NCBI GenBank assembly: GCA_905331475.1
Contig: CAJNYU010001115.1
Location: forward strand, 1 to 64,000
Reading direction: 5' to 3'
Source: Rotaria socialis
Lineage: Eukaryota > Rotifera > Eurotatoria > Philodinida > Philodinidae
DNA length: 64,000 nt
The translations under genes were made by a program, and so were the position numbers. Below, one piece after another: positions 24,418 through 35,009 of this stretch. Under the pieces are notes generated by a model, which saw nothing but the letters and a program-made list of their open reading frames with translations, had not been told where the DNA came from and did no database searches. The number at the start of each line of letters is the position of its first letter. The first letter of the stretch is position 1.

Positions 24418-26087
24418 CACTGTAAATAGAAAGAGTAGAATAATAAACCGTTGTCCTTCCTACAAATCATGCTAAACTCTTGAAGGGTTTATGAAACGAA
24501 GGGTATATGAAAAAAAGATGGTACAAAAAAAAAAGGATTTATTAATCTGAAATTTAGGGAGAAGGGTATATGATTTTATCTCCAAGAGTATTTTAATATG
24601 CGGTTTCGAGAAAAGGGTTTATTACTTTCGTACTAAGGGTATTTTATTCTACGGTTTCAATAAAAGGGTTTATTACTTCCTTAAAAGGGTATTTTATTCT
24701 ACAGTGAAGGATTTATTGTTCTACTCCATCATCAAGACGGTTTTTTATTCTTCGTTGAAAGGATTACACTTTTTCAACTGATATATATATCATGAAAATT
24801 TCTCACATGGCACTTCAAACAATTTAATATAATAAACATGCTAATCCAATCATTTTCTCACAATGCAGCCATTCATGCATCGATGCACTTTCCATTTCGT
24901 ACCTGTTTCGTAAAACATAACGGTATGGCATAGAGGCGCTAATTTCGCTAATCAATTTTGAATCATTTCGAGCCAAACTTCAATCCGCACATTGTTTAAA
25001 AATCAAAATCAGACGGCTTCACGTGAGCAACTTCATACAAAAATTTGAGTTNAGTGCAAGTATAAAAATATTTTATAAATAGCTATTTCTTTTTTTTCTA
25101 TTTAGATTCGTCGAAACTATACATGGGAAAGAGCTATGAAGATCGATTTCTGACATATGGGACAACCCAGTCAGACGAGCGCCTTAGAAAAACGCGTTAC
25201 AATGAAGACATATTTTGACGCTTTCATGTTGTATGACGTTAAAACATCTTAAAATTTCGTAAAAAAGCCGTGTTTATGATTTCATGCATTTTGCATCTAC
25301 ATCTCCGAATAGAATTTCTTACGACCCACACCCTATACACCTCTCCAGACAGATATGTGCTATTTTTAACACATGTACTTATAAAGATTTAAAAAATTGA
25401 TCAACAATTTTATAAAAGTAAAAGAAATATATACGTTATAGATTTCTAGAAAAATAAGAAATATGTTTGAAAATTTTTGAAAAAATGGAACAAAACGTTT
25501 TTAAATCTTTTAAAAATGTTTTTTGAGCAAATATATTTCTAAAACAAATTTTTCCTAATTTATTTAAATATTTAAAAAAATAATGTTTTAAATGCAAAAT
25601 ATTTGTATTTTTTTATGACAATTAAAAATGTTATAAGAATTGATCCGCTTAACTTTATATCATCTTCAGTTTCCTATAAAATTTCGTTTGATTTAAGTAG
25701 CATTTCTTACTTCATATTGTTATCATACGACTGACCGAATGGATAACATCTTGGACTATCAACCAATTAATCTCATGATCCAACCTAGGACAACGCAGTA
25801 ATTTCCAAAACCTTATTTTTAATCTGGTAGATAATTTACAAAACATACGTTGTGATATGCATTGTAAACACAAACGAAAAAGAATTATAGTGTACTCATT
25901 TGTTTTTGGATTCTTTTTTCTGAAAGATTGTTAACGCGTTTTCTAAGGCGCTTGTCTGAATGAGAATTGTAAAAAACCCTTTGTTGCGTATGGAACAAAA
26001 GTAATATACCCTTTGAAGGGTTTATGAAAGTGCAACGTATCATAAACCCCTTAAGGGTATATTAATATACGGTTTTTATTTACAGTG
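24418..26087. mobile_element. Non-autonomous element built on AAGGGTATTT words
   Basis: The left end CACTGTAAATAGAAAG is mirrored at the right end by TTTTTATTTACAGTG (to 26087, followed by TA). Within the first 330 bases AAGGGTTTAT, AAGGGTATTTTATTCTAC and similar units repeat in a near-tandem array. Inverted units return in the last 100 bases (near 25975-26075). The 1.2-kb middle is AT-rich and non-coding. An undetermined base sits at 25052. A short telomere-like CCCACACCC occurs at about 25325. Confidence 0.6.
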
Positions 26088-26360
26088 TAGCTCAACACCC
26101 ACACTCATATCCCGTTTCTCTTTTCATATTCTCATATATGACTGTCATTGGATATCATGAGTTGTATTATTGGTTTTATTTATAAAGAAATAATAGAATT
26201 TACGAAGTTAGTCGATTGGGAAATTATTGAATTTGAGAAAAAAAATATGGTGAAGTGAACGAAATCGAAAACATCTTTAATTTTTTCTAGCTAAAATTTG
26301 AAAAAGAAGTATTATTTTATTCGTGAATAAGATATATCAGAAGTTTTCAACGATGTTTCG

Positions 26361-27500
26361 TTATGCGGCTTGTATGAAGCCAGCAGCAATCGCACCTATA
26401 AAATTTAAAATGACTCCCACTATGCTGACGCCAGCAGCTGCGCCCAGTGATACACTACTTGAACTATTGAAATAACTAATACCCGTTGCCATACCAATGA
26501 GACCAAATATAAATGATACGCTAGACAAGCCTTTACCAATCCAGAGAAATAGTGACTCGAATTTATTCATGACAATAACAAACATTAGACACCCAGCTGC
26601 AAAAGGCGTGACGATACAGGCTAGTGTCATGAATGCTCTTGCAGCCTGTAACTTCGAATCTATTGGAGAAGAATTATCCAATTGGCTACACTGCCCAGAA
26701 TAACACGTTTGCCAGAGCCCCGTGCTGTACCCATTCGGGCCAATCCTAGAGTCGATACAAAGACCACATAAGTGAGACGGTACTCGTTAACGTTTTAAAG
26801 TCTTCGTCGATTCGTTTATGCGACTGGGTTAACTAAGAAAAGTTACAAATAACTAGAGCCGTAAATTGTCAATTATGACTTGTCAAAACTTAATTTTCAT
26901 TTATCTAGATTGACTTCTAGCCAAATTTTCCCCTATTGACATCAATCAATCGTCTACCGCTACAAAATAGACTAAATCAATGTAAAAATTCAGCTGACTT
27001 CCAAAATAAGTGACTCTACTTTTGAATTATTCTATTCATCCTTCCTAACTCTTCAGAAAGCTAACAGAACGTCTGTTAAACATATCAGTAGCATGCTAAC
27101 TAAACTGAAAAAAACGACTCTACTATGTATCAATAAAATCTTTATTTTACTAGTTGTTCCATGCTTCGAATCAATTTTAGACTGTCTAATCAAAGTACAC
27201 TATTTCTCTCGAAGCAAAAATTATATGAAACGTTTATTTTAGCCGTTGAACTATTTCAAAAGTCAACACAAAAAATACACTGCCAGAAATATAATTGTTT
27301 GAATAACAATTTTTTCACAATTTAAGAAGCAGTGAAAACTCTACACTCCTGTGCCAAATCTCAGTGATTGAGTCATTCATCACAATGAAACTGAATTCAA
27401 ACACTTACCATGATGGCGCCGCATTACCTGCAACATAGAAAACCCAAGCAGCACCGATTAGAGCTGCTGCTACTATTCCCAATATTCGTGCGTTCGCCAT
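26361..27500 (-). CDS. Claudin/PMP22-like four-transmembrane protein
   Basis: Exon 1 runs 27500-27409 and exon 2 runs 26745-26361, joined across a 663-bp GT-AG intron in phase 2 (TG|G, restoring Trp). The product is 158 residues. It starts MANARILGIVAAALIGAAWV, the first membrane helix. The first extracellular loop carries WIGPNGYSTGLWQTC followed by YSGQC, matching the W-GLW-C-C signature of the claudin superfamily. Three further helices follow, the last rich in glycine and alanine and ending GFIQAA. It acts at the plasma membrane, in cell junctions or as a PMP22/EMP-type membrane protein; the subfamily cannot be told. It is shorter than vertebrate claudins because it has almost no C-terminal tail, and no PDZ-binding end is visible. 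It looks intact. Confidence 0.8.
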
Positions 27501-29340
27501 TACCGTAAAATGTGAAGTCGACTATTTTTCAGTCTCTACAAAGAATAAATAAATATAAACTGAACAGTGTCGCTTACGACTTTTCTGCAACTTCGTAAAG
27601 CTAAGATTGTATTTACTGGTATGACGATTTCTGATGGAAGAGAAACAGCGCTGATGGTAATATGCTTTATCTTGTTTCTTTTTATCGAGAATTGCGACAT
27701 TTACATTCAAAGCACACGTTTATATAGACAATCATCAGAGAAAAAGGAGGAAGAAACAACGAGAGAAAAGTACAAATATAATACAGGAAGGAAAAGCTGT
27801 TAGCGCAATCCCTGTGGGATTAAAATGTGAAACACGATGGAACTCCTTTGCTGGAACCTGTCTACCACGGTCTGTGAGTCTTGGTAGCTTTTCTGCCACT
27901 GACTGTGACAGAGAGTTCACAAACCATCACAGAGCGTAGCGGAGAAATTAATTAATTAATTTCTCTATCCCTGTCTGGGGGGGGGGGGGTGGGGGAAAAT
28001 TTCTACCCTATATACTTCAACACTCCTTTCAGATCATGTTTCACAAAATAATGAGAGATAAGAGATATAACTATGCCGTTACAACTGGTATATGAATAAG
28101 TAATCTAAATTAGAAACTATGAGAATTTCAAATTTTATCTTACCATTATGTTGTAAACAAAAGTTAGAAATCTCACAGCTTGTGTCTCTAATTGATCTAG
28201 TTGACCTTATTGGAATCTCTTGTTGAAATATTAAAACATGTAGCTTCAATTTTTTGAATTATAACTCTTAAATTTATCTCAATATCCACTGCTTCATATA
28301 TAAGATACTTGATTGAATGTGTCACTGAGCGAATCTAGAAACTGCAGATTTTCTACAAAAATAAAGTCAACATTTGGCCCTTCAAAACGTGTGGTGGAGC
28401 ACATCTATGTACTACCTAAACTTATCAGATCAAAAATATTATAATGACGCCCAACTTGTTATGATGATTTTTGTAATAACAAAATATAAAACAGAACTGA
28501 TCACTGTCGTAAATTATTTTTTTCTTTTTGGAGATGATTTCTGTTGCTAACCTTGCCGCAGGAATTATTGTTATTTTTCGTCCATTATATTTCTTGAGAC
28601 TCGCTTATTTCTCGCAGCAAAAATATTGTTGAGAATGCATGAGTAGTCTCATATCTACGAGAGTACTGATGCAGAAATTTTTTACTTAAGCAAGCGAAAC
28701 GCGTAGTATACAGTTTACTTTTAATGTTGTTTCATTTTGCTTCTAAATGAATGAAACTACCTATTCTGATAATTTTACCAACAGTAAAAACTATCGAAGT
28801 GGATTTACTTAAAATGTTCTCCAATAAAAGTGTTTCATCCAAACGTGTCTGATATCCTTTTTTTACCAATCTATATTAACTGAAAGACGTGGTAATTTTG
28901 TGCGTGATCAAAAAATCAGGAGAGGTGGAAAAGGAGAAATGCTTCATCCGATAAGCGAAACATGTATACATAAAATCGAACCATTTTTGTTGAACCTTTC
29001 AGTCTTTATCAGTAATCATCCATTTAATACAAGTATTTCGGCGAATTGCATAGATTTACCGGGCCCAAGATTTTTCTACTCGGACCTGGTCGAGTCGCCG
29101 TTTGATAATGTTTACAAAAACACTGGAATTGAAATTCGATAAGCACTCCGAAGATAACGGATGTTATGTCTTTTGTTTAATGCCTATTTCATTGGAAGTT
29201 TTAGCTCGTGTTAAATCAAATATTTTGGATCTAGTGCTCTAGTAGAATGAAGTTTCTAGTTTAATTAAGCAAAAAGATATACAGGGTGTGTGTGTGTGGT
29301 TGGGTTCACTTCTGGTAAGGGTCTTCTATTCAGTCGCATG
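27501..29340. other. Gene-free interval upstream of the claudin-like gene
   Basis: No exon that I can support. It contains a poly-G run (27977-27989, then five more G) and a locally less AT-rich patch at about 27790-27950 without recognisable RNA structure. Confidence 0.4.
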
Positions 29341-29537
29341 TAGGCATGCATTGAACCCGAACCTTCGGGTTCGGCGAGTTCGAGTTCGAGTTCGATTTCA
29401 TTGTTCAAGTTCGGCTTCGGGCTCGGGGAGTATGAGTTCGGCTCGGGCTTGGTTCGATAAATGTGAGTTCGGTTCGGGCTCGGTTCGGGTTCAAGTTCGG
29501 TCAACTTCGGTCCAGATCGGGTTCAGCGCTTATCCTG
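29341..29537. mobile_element. Probable hAT-type MITE built on GTTCGGGCTCGG words
   Basis: The left TAGGCATGCATTGAACCCG and the right CGGGTTCAGCGCTTATCCTG are imperfect inverted repeats. Between them TTCGGG, GAGTTCG and CTCGG words alternate in near-tandem fashion. No matching 8-bp flanks were found. Open frames on both strands here are by-products of the repeat. Confidence 0.5.
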
Positions 29538-30582
29538 TAAGCCTGGCTTTGGTGACAAACAAAGAGAGAGTGGAAAGATAAAAAGTTTGATGGTAGGCAA
29601 GGCTTAACATACTCAATTGGAATTTGAAGTAAATTTTATCATAGTTCGTTTCAAAACTGCATTCAAAGGCTTGTCGGTTTTGCTTGCAATACTTAATATA
29701 CTGAGATACTCTCTTAATATAGAAAAGATAAGATGATTAATATAAAGATCAGAGTATATGGGCTTATATGTAGTTCTTGAAGTGGCAGATGTTTTAAGTA
29801 CGACGATGACTTATTTCAGTACGGACAACAATCATTCTTTTATCTTTGTTTATTTATACTATTTTAAAGAATTATATATATCTGTACAATAGAATACGGG
29901 AAAAAGAATCCAGCACGTTAACATCGAATTATCGGATTCTTTTTAATTGGATTACTATCTACGGGCATGCTTCTTCAAATTGATAAATTATTCTTCGTTG
30001 AACTCTATATTAACTAAAAGACAAATGTTCACTCTCTTTTCAAAAAGAGATGCTTTTATATACTTGTGAAGATTCAAGTAACAAACAAGTGTGAAAGGTT
30101 TCCCTTGTATTATAATTGGTTTAGATAAATATAGTCAAAATTACCGTTTATAATGATGTTAGATACAAAACTGTACGTACATCACTAAGAATCTATTTGC
30201 AAGCGTAATATTCAATTTCAACATCAAGAGATGACGCTTGACGCTATAAAAATCATATGTTAACCTCAATTCTATCACGATCTCGCTTGTATTTTAAAAT
30301 TCATTTCAAAATAAAGTATCGTTAATCATAATGACGATGCCATACTTTATACAAGCTTGTATCTTCAAAGTTTCCTTCATCCCTTGATTCATTCTAGGCA
30401 AAAATGCTATATAGAAAATTTACTTCTAGAACATTAGACCTTCAGAAGATTTTTTTTTTATCGATTGAGAATATGATATCTCAAAATTTGATGTCGTTTC
30501 CGAGTCCTGTTTGTGACCAGTCACCAACATACATCCCTTTCGAAACAACAACAAGATACTGTGTCTGATTAAGGAAAGTTTT

Positions 30583-31057
30583 TGATATATTAACGTTATT
30601 TATGTTTCCTGCTCCTGATAACATTTTTATTATATATATTATTTTTAATTTCACCTTTAACTTAGCGTTTCGGATGAAAATATCATCCTTCATCAGAAGA
30701 AGTTATTTAAAGTATAATACAAAAACTTTTTATATGTGTACGCGTGGTTAGTTTGTTTATATATTTATTTTTATTCAATAGTGATACGGACGATGAAAAA
30801 TTCGCATTTATCGTACCACACTATTACCGTCTTATCCGTATCAGTATTAAATAAAAACAGAACAAAAACAAATATATAAACAAACTAACCACGCATACAC
30901 ATATAAAAAGAAAACTTTTTGTATTAAACTTTACATAACTTCTTCTGATGAAGGATGATATTTTCATCCGAAACGCTAAGTTAAAGGTGAAATTAAAAAT
31001 AATATATATAATAAAAAATGTTATCAGGAGGAGAAAACAAAAATAACTAATATAACA
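30583..31057. mobile_element. 475-bp palindrome with hammerhead-like motif in each arm
   Basis: The left arm (30583 to about 30800) and right arm (about 30840 to 31057) are inverted copies around a loop near 30820; the inner stem is GATACGGA/TCCGTATC. Each arm carries CTGATGA, a GGATGA/TCATCC hairpin and GAAAC (right arm: 30945-30951, 30953-30969, 30970-30974). That order matches a hammerhead ribozyme core, except for one extra A before the hairpin. The two motifs point outward on opposite strands. Hammerhead motifs are known in Penelope-like elements and retrozymes. A 70-codon minus-strand frame from the left arm (30481-30693) may be a remnant of the parent element. Confidence 0.6.
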
Positions 31058-31137
31058 AAAAGATGCCGCCAGAATAAAGAAAAGCGCACAACCACGTAGA
31101 AATCACTTCAAAGTGAAAAATATAATCACTTCTTGAG

Positions 31138-31222
31138 GGTGTGTGTGTGGGTGTAGGGTGGGGTGGGTAAATAGATCAAGATATCCACACTCGCACACAC
31201 CCACACCCACACCCACACCCTC
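31138..31222. repeat. Telomere-like hairpin 4
   Basis: A G-rich arm (GAGGGTGTGTGTGTGGGTGT... to about 31168) is followed by a C-rich arm of three perfect CCCACA units ending CCCACACCCTC (31197-31222). It is the longest uniform TGTGGG-type tract in the window. Confidence 0.65.
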
Positions 31223-31250
31223 CAACTGACTATTAACAGATCTATCAACG

Positions 31251-31493
31251 TACGGTCAAGAGCATTACCATTAGACCCTTAAACATCACTGATGAAGCGA
31301 TGGTGATACAACTCCAACCTTGGCTCAATGTCACTGAAGTCATCGCAAAAACAAAATTACCATCTCTTGCAATGTTTCGGCACTTGAAGACGCTGAAAAC
31401 AAGCGATGCCGATGTTGTGCGCACATCGATGCCTCTTACCTTACGTTCACTGGAAATTACAGGTAATTACTCAGACATATTCACTGGTAACTA
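31251..31493 (+). pseudogene. Short leucine-rich protein fragment
   Basis: An open frame from about 31251 reads KSITIRPLNITDEAMVIQL and continues with LKTLKTSDAD and LPLTLRSLEIT-like phrases (ending 31493). The spacing of Leu/Ile recalls the leucine-rich half of F-box-like proteins common in bdelloids. No start codon, F-box or second exon was found. It lies between two telomere-like tracts (31138-31222 and 31768-31797). The family call is a guess from residue pattern. Confidence 0.3.
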
Positions 31494-31767
31494 GACATTT
31501 CTGCCTTGGAACAATAGTCAAACAATACTTTGATAAAATATTTCTCTAATGAGATCTCCAAAAAGAACTCCTTCCACTATGCGATAGAAGAATATTAGCT
31601 AGTGTGAATAGATTTCATTTAGGTATTCCATATTTAATGCAAATCTTTACTTTTCTTTGTCTTTTATTTCCCAATAGATAAAAATCCTCTCGCTCTAAAT
31701 GCACCATTCTCCACTGTTGTTCATGAGAGTGTAGGTGTCTGAGTGTGTAGAACACTTCATCCTCTAA

Positions 31768-31797
31768 ACACCCACACCCGCACCCACACCCACATCC
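31768..31797. repeat. Telomere-like C-rich tract
   Basis: CACCCACACCCGCACCCACA, with one variant unit and no convincing G-rich partner arm (only GAGTGTAGGTGTCTGAGTGTG near 31728). A shorter tract CACACCCACACCCGC lies at about 33724-33738. Confidence 0.5.
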
Positions 31798-31801
31798 TTC
31801 T

Positions 31802-31952
31802 CATCTTCGATCTCGGCTGAGACATTGATGAGACTGAACTGTCTAGAAAATTTCATCACGATCTGACTCTCCTTCCGAAATTTATCGTGTAAACGGCCTG
31901 CCGGCCGGACACACTGACCGATTCTAGAGTGTACTCACTTTTTGAGTACACA
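31802..31952 (-). repeat. Dispersed repeat R1, inverted short copy
   Basis: The reverse complement reads TGTGTACTC...GAGTGTACAC, CGGTCAGTGTGTCCGGCCGG, then CTCATCAATGTCTCAGCCGA and GATCGAAGATGA. These are the same block order as R1 at 3270 and 61277, with the 3' part missing. Confidence 0.65.
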
Positions 31953-32952
31953 ATAAAAAGAAATCCAATAAATATGAAAAACTGCCTGATATTCTCAGAA
32001 GCATTACAAATCTGTAACAATGTAAGCTTTCGCTATTTTCCACTTTTTAGATCAGTTTTCCGCCTTCTAGACTTCATCAGGTGGCAGCCCTGTTAAGCAT
32101 ATATACACCATGCAGAAAATGTCATGTGGTGATACTCTCATGCACGTACATATCGTCTGCTCATCGGGTGCCGTCGCAAATTCGATGGCAACTGTTGGTT
32201 TCAGCAAGATGAAAATAAGAAAATTAATAAGAGACAACTATTAAATGACAGCATACACAATGTATTCTTTCTAATTATGGGTCTGTATCCACATTCATAG
32301 CATTACATATGTTGAAAAAAAAGCGAAATTTCGGGGATATTTTATTATCTCTTTTTATGAGTCATTGTGCAAATAAAAAATGTAGAAGGTGGTATTTAAT
32401 TATCTTTCTGGTATCAGGCAAATTATTATCAGTAGTAAAATTTACTTAAGGTAAAGCTATTTGTCTATACTATGTAAAGATGTAGAACATATTATGATAT
32501 TCAACTTAGATTTATGAAGTAATAGCCGACGATATGAGAGTACTCTTGCAAAACTGAAGATCTATAGCATTGAACGAAAAGGTCGACATCATCACCATTT
32601 CACTCGTCGATAAAATAAGCTAGACACTGTTAAGACGAGCTTAACGAAAAGAATTTAAGATGTCAATATGAGCCTTAAGTTATATAATTTAGAGATATTT
32701 AAAAATTTTTGAATGACTTCTCTCTTCTAATATATTCTATATGCTTCGATAAGATAACCACTCACATTAGATTTCTCATATTGTTGACTCATAATTTGAC
32801 GGCACGTGGCTTCGATGACATTAATGTAACTTGATAGTTTTGAACCCAATTTTATGTCACAGTTATCGTGGCTATGCGCGAATTCGGAGTCATGTTTTCA
32901 AATGATCAGTAAAACATGACTTTCGTCTCTAAATGTTCAAATTCTATATGTG

Positions 32953-34119
32953 TACCCACGAAAAACATTTTTCGAGAAAACTGCGGTTAACCGCAGTCTT
33001 GTGCACCGCGTTAAAAAAACCGCGGCTCAATTACTTGTAACCGCGGTATTAAATATAGCGGTTATCATCGGATTACTATATCGCGGTGTACTTAGTGACA
33101 ACCGCAGTTTTCTGCTTAGTGATGCTAGCGATTTATATAGCTGTGGCCTTTGCTTTATGTGTGGCAAACTGTCTAATGATTTAGAATACACATATGAGCA
33201 CTTCTTCATTATTTAAGTCGATATAACAGATGGAGTTTGATCTAGTCAAATAACGAGATTACGTAATTCATTTCTTTCAAATCGTGGTGAAAATTAAACA
33301 AATCGGCTGATATGAAATGCTCTTGGTTATATTTTCGTTGAAAATATCGTTTTGTTGAAAAGTAAGCGAAGTGAAATTGCAAAAGAAAATGTTGTTCGTT
33401 TACAAAGTCTCATACACTGAAAAAAAAATAAGTACTCTACGAAACTTAAAAAGGTTCCGAGATTTGCAGCGAATTCAAAACCCTTTTGCGATGTCGTACG
33501 GAACCTTCAAAGTTCCGTATAGTCTCACGAAACCTGTGTCGGAGTCTCCGATATCTTTAAGGGTTTTGTGAGACTTTACGAAACCCTTGAAGAACCTCGA
33601 AGGTTCCGTATGATAAAGAAAAATGGTTTCGAATTCGTTGCAAATCTCGGAACCCTTTTAAGCTTCGTAGAGTGCTTTTTTTTCAGTGTAGAAAGGACTA
33701 TTATTAATACAGATTGTTTCGTTCACACCCACACCCGCAAAGACATACGATTGCTTTACAAGTTAGAGTATTGGTACTCTAACTTGTAAAACAATCATAT
33801 TTCTTTGATTTATCGTGAGAATGCCATGAAAAGGAAAAGAATTGGGATCTCCCAGGGAAACAAATTTCCGAAAAAATCGCGACAAACCTCGCTCTATAAA
33901 ACCGCGGTTTTAGTCGGTTATTTTCGATCACAGGAATCAGACCATCAATGCACCTCTCGAATACCGCGAAAAAACTCATTCTTAGAAACCGCGTTTTTTC
34001 CGGTTATTCAAAGGTGGATTGTTGGTCTGACTCCTGCAATCGAAAAAAAAACGCCTAAAACCGAGGTTTTTATGAACGCGGTTTGTCGCGATTTCTTGCA
34101 AAATTTTTTTTCATGGGTA
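32953..34119. mobile_element. Composite element built on AACCGCGG words, with nested MITE
   Basis: The left TACCCACGAAAAACATTTT and right AAAATTTTTTTTCATGGGTA ends are inverted. Both halves are dense in ACCGCGG, ACTGCGG and GCGGTT words. The right half (about 33849-34119) is a palindrome by itself, and the left (about 32980-33110) another. A family C MITE sits between them at 33415-33688. The whole may be one element opened by insertion, or two adjacent relatives. It is non-coding. Confidence 0.55.
33415..33688. mobile_element. TA-flanked MITE, family C copy 3
   Basis: CACTGAAAAAAAAATAAG at the left and GCTTTTTTTTCAGTG at the right are inverted, flanked by TA (33413-33414 and 33689-33690). 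The interior repeats AAGGTTCCG/CGAAACC in both directions, including AAACCCTTGAAGAACCTCGA near the middle. It is nested within the AACCGCGG composite. Confidence 0.85.
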
Positions 34120-34231
34120 GTTTAAACTACCTGATGAAAACCCTTACAAAAGATCGAAACCTGTTGTGATCTATGCAATCATACATTTTTCTTCTGTTTC
34201 AAATATAAATGTTTATAAAAGGAATCGTCTT

Positions 34232-35009
34232 TTATTTATTTTTTACTCGTCGTTGGTGCAGTTGATTCAAACATTTTTCTTTATCATCTACGACCAAAAT
34301 GTCACTATTACAGCCCATATGAGGAAGAGAACGTCTAATATTGTACATATCATCCTGAGAGTGACCGAACGCGTCCAAACAGGTGTTGTCAGTGTTTGTG
34401 TTTGACTCTGTTGAGAGAAAAAACAAATATTTAATACACATGAATGAGTGAAAAAAAAGTTGAAATGTGTAGAAACACAAACGATTAAATGTTTGTCATA
34501 AGATATTACTTAATCGAAGTGATTTAATACTTTAAAATTAGATTTTCTAGGTACTAATCACTTGTTTAAACTCAACTAGATTTAATAAAATTCATGATCA
34601 AAACATTCTTTGCTTATTTTCCCAAACTATATTTGAAAACAAAACAGTAACAAGAAATTACCTTTTGAACAACTTAATATATAACATCCATGTTCGACTG
34701 GAATGTTATTTATTCTGTCTAAATAGATCCTTTCACCACGTTTCGATGGACTATAGAAAATATTAAAAATCAATTCATAAAATTGATTTATTCAACAAGT
34801 TCAATTTATTTTAAATTTATTCAAAAGACTTACGCAACTTTTTCATTTCGTTCATCAAGAGCCAATACTCCAATGGCATTTGGATGCAGAACTCGAAGTT
34901 CCTCGATTAAAATATATGGTGAATAATAATAAAAATTAAATTGATAATACAATTTAACTTTGATGAATTGATCAGTATTGTCATTATCATACACTCTAAT
35001 ATAACTCAT
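34232..35009 (-). CDS. Three-exon orphan gene, 146 residues
   Basis: The exons are 35009-34834, 34750-34662 and 34407-34232. The two introns have GT-AG ends, and the phases (2, then 1) fit exactly, giving 146 residues and a TAA. The protein starts MSYIRVYDNDNTDQF, then KLYYQFNFYYYSPYILIEEL, a basic patch PSKRGERIYLDRINN, and ends with a polar, cysteine-containing segment LPHMGCNSDILVVDDKEKC. There is no signal peptide or membrane helix, and I recognise no family. Agreement of phase and frame across two introns argues for a real, intact gene rather than chance frames. It lies between the AACCGCGG element (34119) and the wax-synthase-like remnant. Confidence 0.55.

Noticed and set aside
24078-26087. 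Reading 24078-26087 as a single 2-kb transposon
   Set aside because: The internal words differ between 24078-24340 and 24418-26087, and a better matching left end for the right terminus exists at 24418.
27790-27960. Possible structured RNA in a less AT-rich patch
   Set aside because: No match by eye to a spliced-leader RNA, U snRNA or tRNA, and no convincing stem pattern.
29265-29581. Overlapping frames on both strands rich in Glu-Pro or Arg-Val-Arg
   Set aside because: By-product of the TTCGGG word array; both strands are equally open and there is no start context or splice support.
34131-34165. Second hammerhead-like match (CTGATGA ... GAAAC)
   Set aside because: The sequence between the two core motifs does not form a stem II, so it is likely chance.
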